Assembly (NCBI RefSeq): GCF_021869535.1
Contig: NW_026262738.1
Location: forward strand, 124,001 to 188,000
DNA length: 64,000 nt
Direction: 5' to 3'
Source of the DNA: Mytilus californianus
Lineage: Eukaryota; Mollusca; Bivalvia; Mytilida; Mytilidae
The notes under the pieces are model-generated. The model was given only the letters and a program-made list of their open reading frames with translations, was not told the DNA's origin and made no database searches. The position numbers and the translations under genes are program-made. How positions within the stretch are numbered: the stretch's first letter is position 1; each line of letters begins with the position of its first letter. Shown piece by piece: positions 34,740 through 46,745 of the stretch.

Positions 34740-35760
34740 GCTGCCATAAAGGGAGACAACTCAACATTATATAATATCAAAATTTTTAAATACATCCTAC
34801 TCCTCTATAAGTATTGGAAAAAGTTTTCTTGACACTAATTTTCCAATCTTCCTCGATATGTGTCTGCATTTTTGACAAAACGACATTAACGACAACCCTT
34901 TTATTCAAGACTGAGTCAATGTCACAATAATGATTCGAATTAAGCTCAGCAAATTTTTCTTAACCTCAAATTCCAATTTTGTACACACTTATGTTACAGT
35001 CTCAGCTAATTTGCAAACTTTACTATTTATTCTGTCGTTACTAGTATTCAATTTGGACAGTCTACACCAGTATCTCACAACTACTTTCCACTGGGTATGA
35101 AACACCAGTATCAAACCCATATCTCCCATTACCGCAGCATAAGGTGTATATTTGCCAACTCCTAGAACAAATCTACGTGCACGATGTTGAACAGAAGTAA
35201 TGCACCAAATTTTTTTTGTAACCCATATAAAAGCTCCATACTCAATTACTCGGCATACTAAGGAATCGTACATTTTAGTAAATACATCATTTGTGACACA
35301 ACATTAAAATTTGCACTTGGCTATCACTAGACTAAAAGCCCTATTCGCTTCCTGGGCAACGGCATTGGCTTTCAAATTATAATCTAAAAATTCAGTTAGT
35401 ACCAGACTCAAATAAGTATACTCTGATCTTATAAATGTTATTATGATCGCAACATTCAATCACACACGACGAACGTTCTACCGAAAGTGGCATGAATTGA
35501 ACAACATTACACCAATCTCAAAGTGCACCTCATAAGACATGCAACTCCGAATAACTTTCAGCCAAGAAAACTATATTGTCTGCGTATAATGAAAGACACA
35601 CTCTTTCCCACCAACATTAAACATTTGAGATATAACGCTAAGTCGTTGATATAAAAGTTAAATAAGATTGATGATAATAAACACCCACTACACGAAATCC
35701 CGGATTTGAAGAGGTATTCAAATGTTATGTAAATGTATTCAGAGACCGACATTTACATAT
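34740..35760 (-). pseudogene. LINE-B reverse transcriptase, 3' part
   Basis: The minus strand from 35752 reads GCLLSSILFNFYINDLALYL (motif B). After a frameshift it reads LYADNIVFLAESYSELHVL, where the catalytic box YADD has become YADN (35574-35585). It continues with VLTEFLDYNLKANAVAQ, then MYDSLVCRVIEYGAFIWV, VQHRARRFVLGVGKYTP and GDMGL (34989-35273). These are standard LINE reverse transcriptase, thumb and C-terminal motifs. Coding traces extend to about 34750. The 5' part is missing and homology stops near 35760. It is inactive through frameshifts, stops and the altered active site. It differs in sequence from LINE-A and LINE-C. Confidence 0.85.
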
Positions 35761-36463
35761 ATTTACAAACCGCTGCATTTAGTTTATCTTGTCTTTACAT
35801 GTAGTCAATATCAACATTTCTTGTGCTATACCCTCCTATGGGCGGTTATGAGAGACCGCGGTTTATAAAATATATTAACACATAATCAAACCATTTAAAA
35901 GTTTAGAATTTGCATATATTTATGACCATCTCAAAACTTGCCCAAACTTATGTATTTGTATAATTCTGCAAATGGAAATCTTTGTCATGTATTTTTCTAT
36001 GATGTAAATTTATCCGCAAATGTGTTTGTCTATGTAGCAAAGCATCATCATTCAAATAATTTTATAGGGGTTATAAAGTGTAAGGTGCATCTACATTTGC
36101 CTGGTATGTAAACCAATTCAAAACGAGAACTTTATAGAGGGGTGTAAAGCATCATTTCCTTTAATCTGCAGAGACCTGTCAAAATGTATTGTAAAGGAAT
36201 ATTTTTGCTAGTCTTTATAGTCGGCTGAAATGTATGTCAAATCAAAACATATCAAAAGCCTTTGAACATATTCCTAAATGTATGGTAAATACATAGATTT
36301 GCAGACAATTTGTTGAATGAAGAAATGTGGTCAAATGATAATACCAATGACATGTGTAAATTTATTGGGCATATGTAACTTTGAATACATATGCAAAGAA
36401 ATGATAAAGAAAGATATTTAAGACAGCTAGAAATGTATGTGTAAATATATTGGGCATATGTAA
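35761..36463. other. Non-coding stretch with a short duplicated motif
   Basis: 'attgggcatatgtaactt' occurs at about 36365 and 36451, each preceded by 'atgtgtaaat'. Otherwise nothing seen. Confidence 0.5.
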
Positions 36464-37175
36464 CTTCATGCCTTATATATCATGTACTGTACTACGACGC
36501 TAGATTAAAACTGACGAGGAAAGGTAACACCCGGCCACCGAAAGCTTTATTATTGTGAAGTCAAGGTGGTCGTGTGGTCTAGCGCGTCGGATACAGTGCA
36601 GGCGATTTGGTGTCACGATATCTCAGTTGCATGAGTTTGAATCCCGGCGAGGGAAGAACAAAAAATTTGCAAAAGCAAATTTACAGATCTAACATTGTTG
36701 GGCTGATGTTTAGACGAGTTGTATATACAGAATGTACACAGCCATGTATCACCATCACTGCTGGTGATCCGATGGATAAATCTGTTGTAGAGTTGTCACT
36801 GGTCCAGACGTACTTATTAATATAACTATTTCTGTGACTGTATCTTGCATTAATTTGTAGGATCCTTTACAATAGATATTTCAGCTGATCTGTACCAATT
36901 CCATCTTCATGCCTTATATATCACGTTCTGTACTACGACGCTAGATTAAAACTGACGAGGAAAGGTAACACCCGGCCATCGAAAGCTTTAATATTGTGAA
37001 GCCTAGGTGGTCGTGTGGTCTAGCGCGTCGGATACAGTGCAGGCGAATTGGTGTCACGATATCTCAGTTGCATGAGTTCGAATCCCGGCGAGGGAAGAAC
37101 AAAAAATTTGCGAAATCAAATTTACAGATCTAACATTGTTGGGCTGATGTTTAGACGAGTTGTATATATATATAT
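36464..37175 (+). repeat. 441-bp SINE-bearing unit, 1.6 tandem copies
   Basis: The block starting 'cttcatgccttatata' at 36464 repeats at 36905. Each copy holds a tRNA-derived head with an A box (tggtctagcgcg at 36575-36586 and 37016-37027). The B box is gtttgaatccc at 36634-36644 and canonical gttcgaatccc at 37076-37086. A conserved tail, 'ggcgagggaagaac' through 'gggctgatgtttagacg', follows. This fits a bivalve tRNA-derived SINE family with a shared central domain; I cannot name it with certainty. Copy 1 includes a further 165 bp ending at copy 2. Copy 2 stops at a TA-rich tract. Confidence 0.85.
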
Positions 37176-38969
37176 GTCTCTGGTTACTGGTAGAAATAAT
37201 ACACATATACAAATTAGGCCTAAACAATACTAGATATGCAGCCCCGGTATCAAATTTAAAATTGGTAGCATTCGGAAGGTTATCGAGCGATTTATCAAGT
37301 TTGTATAAAACGTCCAAGTTTCTGAAATAGTCTAGAAATATTCCTTCATCGGTAGATTAGTTGCACCATAATATTTGACACAAAACACATCTTGAGAGAA
37401 TGTTTTTTTTTAAGAATCGTCTAGTTTGCACACATATATAAACGTTAAATCTATTGAGAAATATTTGTAATATTTGTTTTCCTTATCCGTTAAGTCCAGT
37501 CATGAGATGTTGATCTCCGTGTGCTTCGTGAAGCGTCCTCTGCAAAAACTTTCTTGTGTGTAAGAAAGAAAGTTAAAAATTACAAACAAAACCAGTGAGT
37601 CACGTGTCATAATCGACACACAATGTACCAATGAAATCAAACAAAATCGATAGATAATATCATTCCATCGACGAGATGTCGCCCTTCCTCCGAATAAGGG
37701 GGTTTATCAGCAGTTAACTGTGACAATTATCACCTTTTACAGAAAGATCTGGTCCGAAAAGATCAATAGAAGACCACCGCTAGTATCAATATCCATCAAT
37801 ATAATAAGGCACAAATAATTATCATTTCTTTATGATTTATAAATTGTCTTAAAACAATGCCCCCGTTGTTATTTGATTGTGTGGTTTTTAAATACGCAAA
37901 ACTAAAATAAGTTATCGAAATATCAGTCATTCGATATCTCATTTACCGCCTATTTTATCCTTAAATATTACAGCTTTCATATGTACTTTGACAGGAATCG
38001 TTTTTTTTTTCTTTCATGATCAAATAATTTTGTTTTTTTTTTGTTTTTTTGTTTTTTTTTTTGCAACAATTGCATTCAACCTATACTTTGCACACATTTC
38101 AATTGAAATAACATTGAAACAAGACTGAAGGTTATATAAGTCACAAAATTCCACACAGGCGGAAAATGAGGAAAGAGGGGCAGCATACATAAACTACCGT
38201 TATTGTTAAATCGCATTGATAAGTGTTTAAAACTCTAAATAAGTTGATATATTAAAGAATATTTTCCAATAAAAAAACAAAACAAAAAAGGTGACAAGCC
38301 CCTGTGTCTATATATATATCTAGGCACATTTCTGATTTTACAATCTTTAATTCGCATCATGCTTACCGTTGAAGCTGTTAATATCATTTCCTTTGGTCCC
38401 TGGCGGATAAAAGTATTCGTCCCATTGGCTATCATACGACATCTTTTATTTTACATACAACTCCTCCGTGTTGTAATACCTATGCAGGTTGAACTTCAAT
38501 TTAAAGGTTTATCATTATTTATTAAATTATTTCAATTTGCAAATCTGGAAGAATCTATCAATGCAAATGCCTATATATTCAAATGACTATTCAAAATGTG
38601 AGGTTAGTTCATAAATTAATAGTCATTGTAAAAAATGCTTCAAAAATGAAAAATCACAGGTGGCTCAAATGTAAAAAAGAAATGTTAAAGTGAATTGCTT
38701 TTGGCAAGAGACGCACACTCATTTCATGATTGTATCTACTAATCAATGCACATAAGTTATGGACTAGTACAGCTACTGTATTAACTAGCATTGGGGGTCG
38801 CAGGTCATAGTCCAGGTACTAGCAACAGTGATTTTTTTTTATTGTTTTTTTTTTTTGTGTTTGTTTGGGGTTTTTTTTCGGAAAGGGGGGGGGGGGGGGG
38901 GGGGTATGTGAAATACTGCTTTCCTGTGATGCATCTACTTGTTAAGTTTGGTGAACTTAGGTTCTTGTT
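37176..38969. other. Non-coding stretch with T- and G-rich tracts
   Basis: No gene seen. T-rich runs at 38000-38065 and 38831-38880, and a 20-base G run at 38885-38904. Confidence 0.5.
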
Positions 38970-40335
38970 TGTTACATGGCCGCCATGGCTAAAAATAGAA
39001 CATAGAGGTCAAATGCAGTTTTTGGCTTATATCTCAAAAACTAAAGCATCTAGAGCAAATCTGACAGGGTAAAAATGTTCAATAGGTCGAGATCTATCAG
39101 CCCTGAAATTTTCAGACGAACCGAACATCCCATTCTTGAGTTGGTTACACTAAATTGGTAATTTTAAGGAAATTTTGCAGTTTTTGGTTATTATCTTGTA
39201 TATTATTGAAGATAAAGATAAAATATAAACAGCAAAAATGTTCAGCAAAGTAATATCTAAAAAAAATTTAATGACCAAAATTGTCAATTGACTCTTAAGG
39301 AGTTATTGCCCTTTAAAGACAATTTTACACAATTTGTTCATCATGTTTGCTAATGTTTAAAAATCTTCTCCTCTGAAACTACTTTGCCAAATACTTCCAA
39401 ACTTTATCTGAATGTTCCTTATGGTATCTAGTTTATAAATTGTATCCAAAGTTTTGATCCATCAACAAACATGGCCGCCCTGGCTAAAAATAGAACTTGG
39501 GGGACAAAAGCAGTTTTTTGGCTTATATCTTAAAAACTACAGCAATTACAGCAAAAGTGAAAGAGAGTTAAAGTGATAAAGTGATAAATGGGTCATGATC
39601 TATCTATTATGAAATTTTCAGACAAGTTCGACAACCCATTGTTGTGTTACTGTTGGAAATAGTTTATTTTTATTAAATTTTACTGTTTTGGGTTATTTTC
39701 TTTAATATTATAATAGATAGAGAGAAAGTATAAATGGCAATAAATGTTCAGCTAAGTAAGATCTCCAAATAAGTCAACATGATCAAAATAGTCAATTCAC
39801 CCCTTAAGGAGTTATTGCCCTTAAAATGTTTTTTTTTTTAAATTTTTTGTGAAAGTCTAATTACTTTTTCAAAAATCTTCTTCTCTGAAACTACTTGGCC
39901 AAATATTTAAAAACTTTAATTGAATGTTTCTTAGGGTATCTAGTTTATAGATTGTATTCGGGAATTTGATCCATTCAAAAAGATGGCGGCAGTTTCTAAA
40001 AATAGAACATAGGGGTCAAATGAAGTTTTTGGCTTTCATCTTAAAAACTAAAGCAGTAAGAGCAAAACTGACATAGGTGAAAGTGTTAAACAGGTTTAGA
40101 TCTACCTGACAAGTAATTTTCAGACCAATAGGACACATTATTGTAGGGTTACTGTCCAGAAATAGTTAATTTTTAGGAAATTTTACAATTTTGGGTTATG
40201 TATTATCTTTAATATTATTATAGCAAAAGAGTAAGGGTAAATAAAATTGTTCAGCAAAGTAAGATCTACAAATAAGTCATATGCCTGAAACTGAAATTAC
40301 AGGTGAGCGATATCAGGCTCTCATGAGCCTCTTGT
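38970..40335 (+). repeat. ~505-bp dispersed repeat, three diverged tandem units
   Basis: 'atggccgccatggctaaaa' at about 38977, a near copy at about 39470 and a diverged one (atggcggcagtttctaaaa) at about 39984 start three units. Each contains 'atagaaca..gtcaaatg', 'gaaattttcag' and 'ttaaggagttattgccct'. The array ends 'caggtgagcgatatcagg' followed by the hairpin aggctctcatgagcct. I recall this as a widespread molluscan repeat; the terminal hairpin raises a Helitron-like origin, unproven. Confidence 0.78.
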
Positions 40336-41080
40336 TAATTTTAACATGCATAACAGAAAGATACTTCTAAGTTAACAAAAGGGTTTTGGGACGGTATTTA
40401 TCGTCCTGGCCACTGTGTGTGTACTATTTGGAATGAATAAAAAATGTAGCGTCAAAGAGTGGCTGGGCAGGTAAGCTCATATTGGAAAAATAAGGCAACG
40501 AGAATAGAAATGGACTAAACTTAAGTATATATTGAATGATAATTCTTGAAAGATAGCTACAACCTTTCAATAGACTTTTCATATCGATCAATACATTTGT
40601 TATTGACCCATAAACGTCTGCTGACCCAGAAGGCGTCTTAGGTTAATATCATTTCATCAGGTTGACAGAATCATGTATAATTGAGCAAATACATGTATTG
40701 ACTGATATGAAAAGGCTTACTTTGGTTATTAATTTGAATTACGTACATTAACTTGGGTTAATACTTTGAATTATTTTTGGTATTACTAGTTCTTGATTAT
40801 GACTACTCATACAAATACTTGTAATAACTTATAATTAATATATAAACGATACTAGAATTTCCTATGAATTGCCAAACAGAATAACTAAAAACATTTCTTT
40901 AAATTACTTTCTGATTAATTACTATGAATATCTAATATTGATTTCCCAAAATTTCTAAACTAGATTACTTAACTTTTCCACGAATAACTTAGAAATAAAT
41001 CACTAGTTTTACCTAGTCATAAAGATTACTATTAATTAAAACGCAAATTTTGAAATATTAAATTACCTGAATAAATAATG
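40336..41080. other. Non-coding AT-rich stretch
   Basis: Nothing recognised. Confidence 0.4.
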
Positions 41081-41150
41081 TACATATAATGGGCATTTTA
41101 AAATGACATGACGTTCATCTTCTATGAAAGAATTGCAGTTAAAACACGTC
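41081..41150 (-). pseudogene. LINE-C zinc-finger scrap
   Basis: The minus strand encodes TCFNCNSFIEDERHVILKCP and then LY, matching the finger at 26985-27050 of LINE-C in protein and in DNA ('gggcattttaaaatgacatg'). Only about 23 codons remain. Confidence 0.7.
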
Positions 41151-41339
41151 ATCCCCATGAACATTTATGCACGAAAAGGTCCTTGTTCCCCGATAACATG
41201 CACCATAACTAATACCTGACCATACCATGATATCGTACAGTTTTCAACACAAATTATGCTGGAAACATCGATATGTTATAGTCCTAAAAATTCATAATCA
41301 TAATACTGTAATGGCTGCTTTGACTTCTGCTTTAACAAT

Positions 41340-41830
41340 TAACTTATAATATTGACCCGTGTTTCGTCTATAAAAGACTTATCAGTGACACTCGAATCAT
41401 AAAAGTTAAAAACAGCCAAATAAAGTACGAGCTTGAAGAGCTTTGAGAACCCGAAATCGAACAGTTTTTGCCAAATACAATTAATTTAATCTATTCTTTG
41501 GTCGAAAATCCTAAGTATTTCGAAAAATTCAAAGTTTTATAAATAGTTGATATATGATTATGACCATATCAATGACAGTTCATGCCAACGCAGAAGTGCT
41601 GAATACTAGACTGGTGATATCCTCGAAGATGAACTCTCCACCAGTGGTTGTAAATAAACTCATCATAGATACCAGGATTAAAACTTTGTAAGCCGGACGC
41701 ACACTACGTCCACAAAAGACTCACCAGTGACACTCGAATCAAAAACGTTAAAAAATAAAATTAATGTACGAAGTTTGAGAGCATTTATACACTATATTTA
41801 CTGGGTTGAAAGTCTACCACTAGAGGTAAA
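41340..41830 (+). repeat. Dispersed repeat with CGTTTCGTCTA-like motif, two partial copies
   Basis: 'gtgtttcgtctataaaagac' with 'agtgacactcgaatca' (about 41358-41400) and 'aaaagactcaccagtgacac' with tcgaatca (about 41716-41742) are direct copies. Each is followed by 'gtacga' and 'gag(a)gc(t/a)tt' words. Positions 41540-41700 ('agaagtgctgaatactagac', 'aaactcatcatagatacc') are the upstream part of the second copy. I recall this as a common mussel interspersed repeat. Confidence 0.65.
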
Positions 41831-43610
41831 TACCTAGTGTTAGTAATAATATTAACGGTACCGATTTTACTGTGCCATATTTGCATATCAACAATAATGT
41901 TTCTCTAGTGACGCTCTGTTACAAAATATTTGAAAGTCAAAATCCTTATTTGTAACGTTGAAGAGTTGATAACACACAAGAAGGACGAACTATTCATTAC
42001 ACTTGAATGCGCTACCGTGAACACGGTCATGGTTAATCAACAGAATAATCTACTCTTAATATAAATATTATAACAGACTAATAACAAACTGTTAATCTAA
42101 GAAGGAATAAATTTGAATTAAGTGTTATATTCGCTAATCACACGAATTTTGCTGCCCATCGCCTGTTATCTGTGACATATGCTGCCAAAGTTGTTTTCAC
42201 TCGTAGAGTCACTCTCGTTTTTTGTTTTGACTGACAAAGCAGAAATTGAATTGGCTCACAACCGTGTAAGTAAGTACATTATTGAACAAATATCAACTTG
42301 ATTGCAAGCTCGGTTGTGAGTTTGTACAGATTTTACAATGTTGAAATAAAATGTAGCTGAAGATTTCCATTAAAAATATTTTGTCGAAGATGAATTGATT
42401 GATTAATTGTTGATATTAAACGCAACTTTCGGCATTCTTGGCTATACTTTGTCAGCCAGAGTTATATCAGTGTACGACTTGGGTAATGCAGAGCTTGTTT
42501 TTACGAAGACACTAGTTTAAAAGGTTTGTCGTTGTTACTTTCTTAAACTTTCTAGTAAATTGTTTTTTGTTGTTTTCGACCTTTTATTAGGGTTTCCATG
42601 GCATTATATTTTCATCATTCACTTAGTTTTGGAATTTATAATTACGAACACAGCTTGCAATGTTACATGTAAAATAATGGTAATTGATGTTTTGAATTAG
42701 TGAAAAATTATAAATATATATAATGTAAACATAATTATAAACATTCTACTTTTTACATTTGCGATAATCTCAAATTTACGATCATCTCAAATGAACACAT
42801 GTACTTAAAACACACCAACATTGATGTAATTTTGTGTACATTGATGTAGTATTGTGTTTAATAAGCTTATATTTGTATCTTAGTTGCATGTTTTCAATTC
42901 ACAATCCTTTGGTTTATCTGAGTCACAACACTTCATTCACATACACTTCTTCTGTTTTTCCTAAAAGGTATAGAATAATTAAACAAACACGGTATTTATT
43001 AAGTTTACTTAGCAATGACGATTCTGCTTTTCACTCAAATATTAAACCAAGCGTTTTGCAATTGTGTAAACTGTTATTTCAATTTAATACGTTCAAGGTG
43101 TTGAGGTATTATCCTGAAAATACCACAGGATTTTAAATGATGATTTTTTATTGTATAATGAGTTTTAAAACTGAATTTTTCAATCATATCTCCGAAAACA
43201 AACTCTGGGAACATGTTGTAGATTAGACCAAGTAAGTTTCAATTGAGGAAAATTAGTTTTTGTCTTATCATCTGCAAAAAAAACTTGGAATCTAACGATT
43301 AATCTGCTGTTGTAAAATTGTAATTTTAATAATACTTTATGGCATTGGTTCACATCGCTAACCAATGAATTATTAGGCGTAGGTACATTTAGTCGGGATA
43401 GTCTGACTGAAAATAGACACAAGGAGAAGTGTCTATCAATGTCTATACTGCAGAACCTTTGAAAGTTATTACAAGTATTTTATCACATTCAGAGATCGTG
43501 ACGCTTATCTCTAAAAACAGTTAAAAAAAGTTCACGCTTTCATATGAAAGTAGCTAGTTATTATACATCACACATAGCAATATACACAATTGATCACAAC
43601 ATTACTTTTT
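41831..43610. other. No convincing gene
   Basis: A 100-codon plus frame (42834-43136) and an 80-codon minus frame (43180-43422) have no recognisable motif. Their composition is that of the AT-rich background. A splice-donor-like 'gtgtaagtaagta' near 42265 has no supporting exon. Confidence 0.4.
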
Positions 43611-43614
43611 GTTT

Positions 43615-43770
43615 ATCAAAAAAGTGTAACAAAAATTCAGAACTCCAAGGCAAATTCAAAAAAGGGTGAAATCCATAAAAAATTACAAAATCAAAGTTAT
43701 CAACCAACGGAACGAGTTTCCAAACATTTGTCATATTCCTGAATTAGGGTAATACCACCATTGATTTTCC
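43615..43770 (+). repeat. Diverged dispersed mussel repeat
   Basis: 'ttcagaactccaaggcaaat' and 'acatttgtcatattcctgaa' parallel the repeat at 63820-63930 ('accgaactccgaggaaaatt', 'actgtcatattactgact'). Confidence 0.55.
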
Positions 43771-43904
43771 CCTCTCAGTTTTTGTTTAATTGGCATTCTT
43801 TCCAAAAAATGTACAGAATTTATCTTTGTTTCAAATAAGGAAATACTTGGCATGAGTACAGTTTTATCCTGTCCAGTACTACATTGAAAATTTCACAGAA
43901 CATT

Positions 43905-44385
43905 TCATTGCATATAAGATAATAACCATCACCGGAGGTAAACCCCCCTTTTTTTCCCTGTTAACAAGCTTTTGTAACCATGTCTCCTGAAGTTTCCAAA
44001 ATGTTTTATAGGATCTTCAAATAAAAAAAGAATGATGCTTGCACTAGTAGCAAGATTTAAGTCTGAAACGGTCATTTTGGTCTGATCAAGTCTTAATCGC
44101 CTTGATTTACTGCTAGGGAAAAACGTTAAGACCGGTTTAGACTTTCAGACTCTGTTCCGATATATCGTGTTCAGTCATATCAGTCGGGTCAAGATAAACA
44201 AGACAGATTCTTCTAGCGTTCAAATAAGACTTGATTAGATCACGTTCAGATAAAATAAGACCAAAGGTAAAAAATCGGTTTAGTTGCTGTAAGATCGTGT
44301 TCAGTCGTGTTAAGATTTTAAATATTTTAAATAAAACGAGCGACACTTTATCTGTGTTTATCAGGGGTTACTCCCCTTTATGAAT
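43905..44385 (+). repeat. Dispersed element, copy 1 (inverted relative to 60.8 kb)
   Basis: Shares 'cactagtagcaagattt', 'gtctgaaacggtcattttgg', 'tagggaaaaacgttaaga', 'tcaagataaacaagacag' and 'ggttactcccctt' with the minus strand of 60815-61185. It is about 350-480 bp of moderately diverged homology. No TIR or target duplication could be fixed. Confidence 0.75.
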
Positions 44386-44908
44386 AAAATCGGCATAGCT
44401 AGGAGGATATTCTTTTGTGGTCTTTTAATGTAATACTGTATATCTATTTCATTAAATAACGTATGCAAACGTACAATTCATTTTTTCCCGATAGAATTTT
44501 TAACATTTAATTGGTTATATAAGAAAAGATTAGTTGTCTTAACCGGGAAATGTGTTTGTCATTAAAACTTTGCAGTCGTGCTTTCTGACATAAAGTAGTC
44601 CTGTATTTATTCATTCCGCCCGTAAAGATATAATGATAAGTAATATATCCCAAAGATGTTCTGAAATTTTCTTAAACATTTTTTGTTTCTAATGTTAAAT
44701 AATAGTTCTGATTCATATAAAATTTGTCAAGAAAAATATATTCTAAGTATCTAATTTACTTTAAATTTTTAAATATTATACAGATGACAGTTGCTTGGTG
44801 AAAGTTATTTACATTTCAATAAACGGATTATCTAAGCAGTCAACCGAAACGGGTTGTCATAAACTATCTAAATAATTACCCATGCAACGCTTATGATGTT
44901 TTATGTTA
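44386..44908. other. Non-coding AT-rich stretch
   Basis: Nothing recognised. Confidence 0.4.
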
Positions 44909-45011
44909 TATAGATACAATGGATAAGCGTGGATTCTTGAAAAAGAAACCATGAGCCCGGAGGGCGAATGGTTTGTTTTTCATGAATCTACGCTTATCCA
45001 TTGTATCTATA
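44909..45011. mobile_element. 103-bp foldback element
   Basis: tatagatacaatggataagc at 44909 pairs with the reverse complement ending at 45011 (27 of 28 positions). The stem continues inside with tgaaaaagaaaccat against atggtttgtttttca (14 of 15). The loop is gagcccggagggcga. It is a near-perfect hairpin MITE; no coding. Confidence 0.85.
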
Positions 45012-45619
45012 ACTTAAACTATTGTGTTAATTTCTTTCAAAATTAAAGCCTTTTCTTAATTAGAAGGTATTGTAAGTGAGTTTAAATAACCATGTTATCG
45101 TGTCCAACGATGCATTGATAAATCTCAGATCACAATTAATTGGTTAACAAAATACAAATATAACACTTCTACCTTTAAAGATCTTTATATTACCAGGCAT
45201 ATGAATATTATCTGTTTATACAAAATAAGACATATTCGAAATTATTTCTAATAAAATTGAAAATGGAAATGGGGAACGTGTCAAAGAGACAACAACCCGA
45301 CCAAAAAGCATATATAAAGTATATATAATAAGTATGTTATCGAAACTTTTCTAACAGTCTAGGCACATCACGATTTTCTCGCATAGGAATTTGCGAACAA
45401 ACCTTTGTAAAATTATGTAGTAAAACAGATGAAATCATACATATTTATAAAACAAAAATTGACAAATAGAATGTAATCATTTTTGTTTCAAACATGTGAA
45501 ATAGCCGATAATAGTATATAAAAAAACGGTAAAACTCGCTATTATTACAAAAATATCCGCTTTAACTTGCAAAATTAGAAAAAAACAAGGATAGCTTAAG
45601 AATTGGAACAACAGAGAGA
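45012..45619. other. Non-coding; short mussel repeat piece
   Basis: 45256-45302 ('aaaatggaaatggggaacgt', 'caaagagacaacaacccgac') is a truncated copy of the repeat at 56846. Otherwise nothing seen. Confidence 0.5.
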
Positions 45620-45702
45620 ATACAGGGATTCGAACCTAAACCGACAAATCCCGATCTTTAACGCATTGATTTTAACCATGCTAACCTCGCGGCTACCAAC
45701 TC
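45620..45702 (-). repeat. tRNA-derived SINE head
   Basis: The minus strand has ggtagccgcgaggttagc (A-box-like, within 45676-45697) and ggttcgaatccc (B box, 45625-45636), about 50 bp apart as in tRNAs. It does not fold into a convincing full cloverleaf by eye, so a SINE or tRNA pseudogene is favoured over a working tRNA. Confidence 0.6.
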
Positions 45703-45814
45703 ATACTATACGACTGCCTATTGTGTCTATATAAAGGTACAAGCCCTGTGTGTCCTATGAACCGATGTATATCAGATGTTCATTTAAATATATAAAATAA
45801 ACATCTATAGTGTA

Positions 45815-45905
45815 ACCCATTGGTAGCCGAGAAGTTTCGTCGGTGTGTTGATGTCAGTCACACATAACAGATTTCAAGGAAAGGTTCGATTCCCAGTGAA
45901 GGCAT
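45815..45905 (+). repeat. tRNA-derived SINE head, opposite orientation
   Basis: tggtagccgagaagtttcg (A-box-like, from 45821) and ggttcgattccc (B box, 45883-45894). Its A-box region resembles that of the minus-strand head 120 bp upstream, so the two point away from each other. Confidence 0.6.
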
Positions 45906-46559
45906 ATAAAAATTACAAAAATTAAAGGTAAGTTTTTAAATTAATTCCATTAGTGAACAGAAATCAGTAAATTAGCCAATTCAAACTTAATGAAATTAAG
46001 CACACAAAGGAAACAATTGAATATAATTTGGTGAGTCAATTTCAGCGGCAGATTTAGGAAGCGTTGATTCTAGAAAAAGAATCCACGGTAAATGAATAGG
46101 CTGACGTCACCACAATGGTTTAACTATGGACGTAAAATGAATAAAGTTCCATGTTTTATCTTATATAAGGATTTACCGGGTAAAATTATTACATTGACAA
46201 ATAAAACATTATTTTTTCAAAAAAAATGCAACAAGAATAAAGAATATTTTAAGAATTTAGTTGACAGTTTATATTTACCATTAGGTACCTATAAAGACCG
46301 ATTTCGATACCTCTCTTGATTTTTTTTTATCATCAAGTTTTTTTTTAGCAAGAACTAATACAAGAATAAATCTTATAGAAAAATATCAAACAACGATTGA
46401 TAAAATCTTGTGTACGGTTTATATTTCTGTTTCGTATCAGATTTTTTTTATAACACCAGCGTTACTTCTCATTTAAAAAACAGTGAGATGCTTACTTGCT
46501 TTTTCGAAATTGACCAAAAAGCTATAGAATAACGTAGCGAAATGACTGTACTTATTGAT
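45906..46559. other. No convincing gene
   Basis: A 75-codon plus frame (46092-46319, ending DSLYLPLGTYKDRFRYLS) has no known motif; possibly a decayed fragment. Confidence 0.35.
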
Positions 46560-46745
46560 TATACCTTTGTTTTTCCATTTTGAATTGTTTTACACTAGTC
46601 ATTTTGGGGACCCTTATGGCTTGCTGTTCGGTGTGAGACAAAGCTCCGTGTTGAGGCCGTATATTTAATCTATAATTGTTTTATACTTTGTAACTTGGAT
46701 GGAGATGATTATTTGGCACACATACATCTATGTTTATATTAACCG
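46560..46745 (+). repeat. Dispersed mussel repeat
   Basis: 'cattttggggacccttatgg', 'ttgctgttcggtgtgagac' and 'cttggatggagatgattatt' match an interspersed sequence I recall from mussel genomes and 3' UTRs. Confidence 0.6.

Noticed and set aside
36607..37233. Two similar ~60-70 codon frames beginning MVSRYLSCMS
   Set aside because: They read through the tRNA-derived SINE head in both tandem copies; not protein genes.
42834..43136. 100-codon plus-strand frame as a host gene
   Set aside because: No recognisable domain, and no splice or codon signal beyond background.
45620..45905. Functional tRNA genes
   Set aside because: A and B boxes are present but I cannot fold acceptor and anticodon arms convincingly; SINE heads are the better reading.
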